8,644 nt of DNA, from NCBI GenBank assembly GCA_007116995.1, contig SKHL01000301.1:1-8644 (forward strand), in the 5' to 3' direction. The notes under the pieces are model-generated. The model made no database searches. It saw only the letters and a program-made list of their open reading frames with translations, and was not told the origin of the DNA. Positions 6,787 through 8,644 of this stretch are shown one piece after another. The translations under genes and the position numbers were made by a program. Every line of letters begins with the position of its first letter. Position 1 is the stretch's first letter. The DNA is from Limnochordia bacterium (GTDB lineage Bacteria > Bacillota > Limnochordia > Darwinibacteriales > DTU012).

Positions 6787-8644
6787 CTAAGACACATGAG
6801 TTTTTATAACATTAGAAATGATAGTTTCACTGTCCTTAACTCCTAAATTTTGCTGAGATACGCCTAGTAATCGAGCTAGTGCCACTAGTGCTTCCCAGTT
6901 TTCTAGTTTTCCTAAGGGGGGGCAGATTCCCCGTAGTTGCTGGGTGCGACCCTCAATATTGACTACTGTGCCATTGCTTTCCAGGGGAGTAGCTAATGGT
7001 AAAACCACCGTTGCTTTTTCAAGGGTGGGGGACCAACAGCTATTAAAGGACACGATAAACATGTCGGGATTGTATACTTGGTGTGAAAAAGAAAAATCAT
7101 CACCAATCACAATTAGACCCTTTAGCTGTTGGGAAGTCAGCCTTTCTAGCAGTGATGTCGCAGGAGTGTTGATTCCCGCACATTGTTGCCCCCGCGTATT
7201 CCCACCTTTTGTGAGCCAGAGCATACCAGCGTGAGCTTCAGTCCCTGTATCATGTAGTGTCTTATATACATTGGAGCTAAGGTGTTCTCCATCTGCGATA
7301 ATCAGGGGGCTATGTGCCAATTTAACGTCAGCTACTATAGATGCTAAGTCGTCTTGTTCGTGTAAGCTTATTAGGGTGCCCCCGTTTTCTATGGCCTTGC
7401 GGACCCGCTGGGCTACAATGGGATAATCCCGTCGTAAATCCCAGTTGATCGTGATGATGAGGTCACTAGCCTCCACGTCCTGCAGCGATGGAACGTTAGA
7501 ATCAAGGCTAGTCGCTAAGTTGGGAGCGCTAGTGGAACGGGTACTAGCGATCGTACACTTTAGACCCTGACGGGCCAGACATTCTGCCAAATATTGCTCC
7601 TCGTTGGTTAATCTAGGAGATAGAAATACAGCCAGACTATCAGAGCCATGCATTGTCTTAATGTCTTTTAATCTTTCTGCTGTAAACGTAAGGGCAGTCT
7701 CCCAGCTAGTCGCGGAAAATTGTGCGTTATCTTTGATTAATGGCGTTCGAATTCGATTGGGATCATATTGGAAATCATAGTTAAAACTACCGTATTCACA
7801 TAAACTACCAAGATTAACAGGGTGTCGCAAGGGTGCCGTAGCGTTAACAATTCGATCCCCAACTAGATGCAATTCGAGTGCGCAGCCAACATCACATTGG
7901 AGACAGGTGGTTTCCACTATCTGGGTTTCTCTCCAAGAACCTCGCTTTACCCAAGGCAAGTCTATCGTAAGTGCTCCTGTGGGGCAGGAGGCCACACAGT
8001 TACCACAGGATTGGCAGACCTCAGCTAAGGGTTGGTTAAGGGCGGGTTGGATCAGAGTGTCGTAACCCCGGTTCACAAAAGAGAGTGCACTGACACCCAT
8101 CACATCTTGACATAGTTGAACACACTTACCACAGAGAATGCACTTATTTGGGTCGTGTTGAATAATGGGATGGGTCCGATTCACATCATGACGTTTCTGA
8201 TTGGTTCCTAAACAAGCAGTGTCTATTTGATACTCACTGGCTAATTCCCGCAGGTTGCAGCTATGGGCATCGAGACAACCACACTCTAAACAGCGCGTGG
8301 CTTCATTGCTACCCTGTTGTTTGGTTAAGCCAAGGGAGTATTCTTGAAAATGGGTAGCTCGCTCCTTTGCTGGTAGGTGCTGAACCTGTTCCCGGGGTTT
8401 CATGGGCTGCTCACGAAATTCTTCGGAATCGAGTTCGTCTAACTCACCACGACTGATACGAAAAGGTGCTATATCAGGGATTTGACTTCCTTGTAGATAT
8501 GCATTAATACTGATAGCTGCCCTACGAGCCGCTCCGATGGATTCGACGACTGTAGCTGCTCCGGTTACACAGTCTCCCGCCACAAATAGACCTGGCTGGT
8601 CTGGGCTACCTTTCTCCGGGCAAGCTTGTAGGGTTCCCCAAGAT
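6787..8644 (-). CDS. Composite iron-sulfur flavoprotein: GltD-like FAD module + ferredoxin module + NuoG/formate-dehydrogenase-like domain, 5' end outside the window
   Basis: The frame is open from the right edge to TAG (6789-6787), 618 visible residues. GTG at 8583 is not the start: the reading continues upstream as GLF-VAGDCVTGAATVVE, the conserved C-terminal FAD-binding GD motif of GltD-like oxidoreductases (about visible residues 39-54). Next come an RCLECGC-x5-C motif (117-129), two [4Fe-4S] ferredoxin motifs (C168, C171, C174, C178 and C210, C213, C216, C220), and the molybdopterin-oxidoreductase Fe4S4 motif C247-x2-C250-x3-C254-x27-C282. After that follows a MopB-type domain of about 330 residues ending in LPLATPLESNGTVVNIEGRT-like NuoG sequence. 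The Lys normally after the fourth Cys (CxKG) is Tyr (CEYG), no Cys/Sec is seen where formate dehydrogenase places its Mo ligand, and there is no C-terminal dinucleotide-binding domain. It likely moves electrons between NAD(P)H, FAD and Fe-S partners in the cytoplasm. The exact reaction is unknown. Confidence 0.85.
   Translation of the reverse strand, partial: SWGTLQACPEKGSPDQPGLFVAGDCVTGAATVVESIGAARRAAISINAYLQGSQIPDIAPFRISRGELDELDSEEFREQPMKPREQVQHLPAKERATHFQEYSLGLTKQQGSNEATRCLECGCLDAHSCNLRELASEYQIDTACLGTNQKRHDVNRTHPIIQHDPNKCILCGKCVQLCQDVMGVSALSFVNRGYDTLIQPALNQPLAEVCQSCGNCVASCPTGALTIDLPWVKRGSWRETQIVETTCLQCDVGCALELHLVGDRIVNATAPLRHPVNLGSLCEYGSFNYDFQYDPNRIRTPLIKDNAQFSATSWETALTFTAERLKDIKTMHGSDSLAVFLSPRLTNEEQYLAECLARQGLKCTIASTRSTSAPNLATSLDSNVPSLQDVEASDLIITINWDLRRDYPIVAQRVRKAIENGGTLISLHEQDDLASIVADVKLAHSPLIIADGEHLSSNVYKTLHDTGTEAHAGMLWLTKGGNTRGQQCAGINTPATSLLERLTSQQLKGLIVIGDDFSFSHQVYNPDMFIVSFNSCWSPTLEKATVVLPLATPLESNGTVVNIEGRTQQLRGICPPLGKLENWEALVALARLLGVSQQNLGVKDSETIISNVIKTHVS

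Noticed and set aside
8581..8583. GTG as start of the right-hand minus-strand gene
   Set aside because: It falls inside the conserved FAD-binding motif of the GltD-like module, and the frame continues in family-like sequence to the window edge.

Overview
The window looks like chromosomal DNA of an anaerobic, endospore-forming member of the Bacillota, probably class Clostridia. This is inferred from four things: a YheC/YheD-type spore-coat-associated ATP-grasp gene, an adjacent asnA-asnS pair, strong AGGAGG-type ribosome binding sites, and a large iron-sulfur flavoprotein of the kind found in strict anaerobes. GC content is moderate by eye (mid-40s percent). No mobile element, CRISPR array, tRNA or rRNA is visible.

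Layout. Bases 1-1937 (minus strand) hold the 5' part of a long gene that leaves the window on the left. It encodes one complete YheC/YheD-like unit followed in the same frame by the start of a second unit, so it is an in-frame tandem fusion. A 278-base divergent intergenic region separates it from a plus-strand run of four genes: a membrane-anchored, degenerate NERD-domain protein (2216-2977), asnA (3137-4159), asnS (4191-5582) and an Old-Yellow-Enzyme-type NADH:flavin oxidoreductase with a four-cysteine tail (5659-6708). A long perfect inverted repeat (6739-6777) ends this run. It also serves the convergent minus-strand gene (6787 to the right edge), the C-terminal 618 residues of a composite redox protein: the end of a GltD-like FAD/NAD(P)H module, a CxxCGC iron-sulfur motif, a two-cluster ferredoxin module, and a NuoG/formate-dehydrogenase-like domain whose molybdenum-site residues look lost.

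How the genes work together. AsnA makes asparagine from aspartate and ammonia, and AsnS charges tRNA-Asn with it; their 31-base spacing suggests co-transcription. The OYE-type enzyme and the composite flavoprotein are both anaerobic-type redox proteins lying tail to tail, so a functional link is possible but not shown. No classical defence or mobile system was found. The features most worth following are the tandem YheC/YheD fusion, the in-frame amber stop with 47 further open codons after the NERD-like gene, the NERD domain without its expected catalytic residues, and the composite GltD/ferredoxin/NuoG-like protein.
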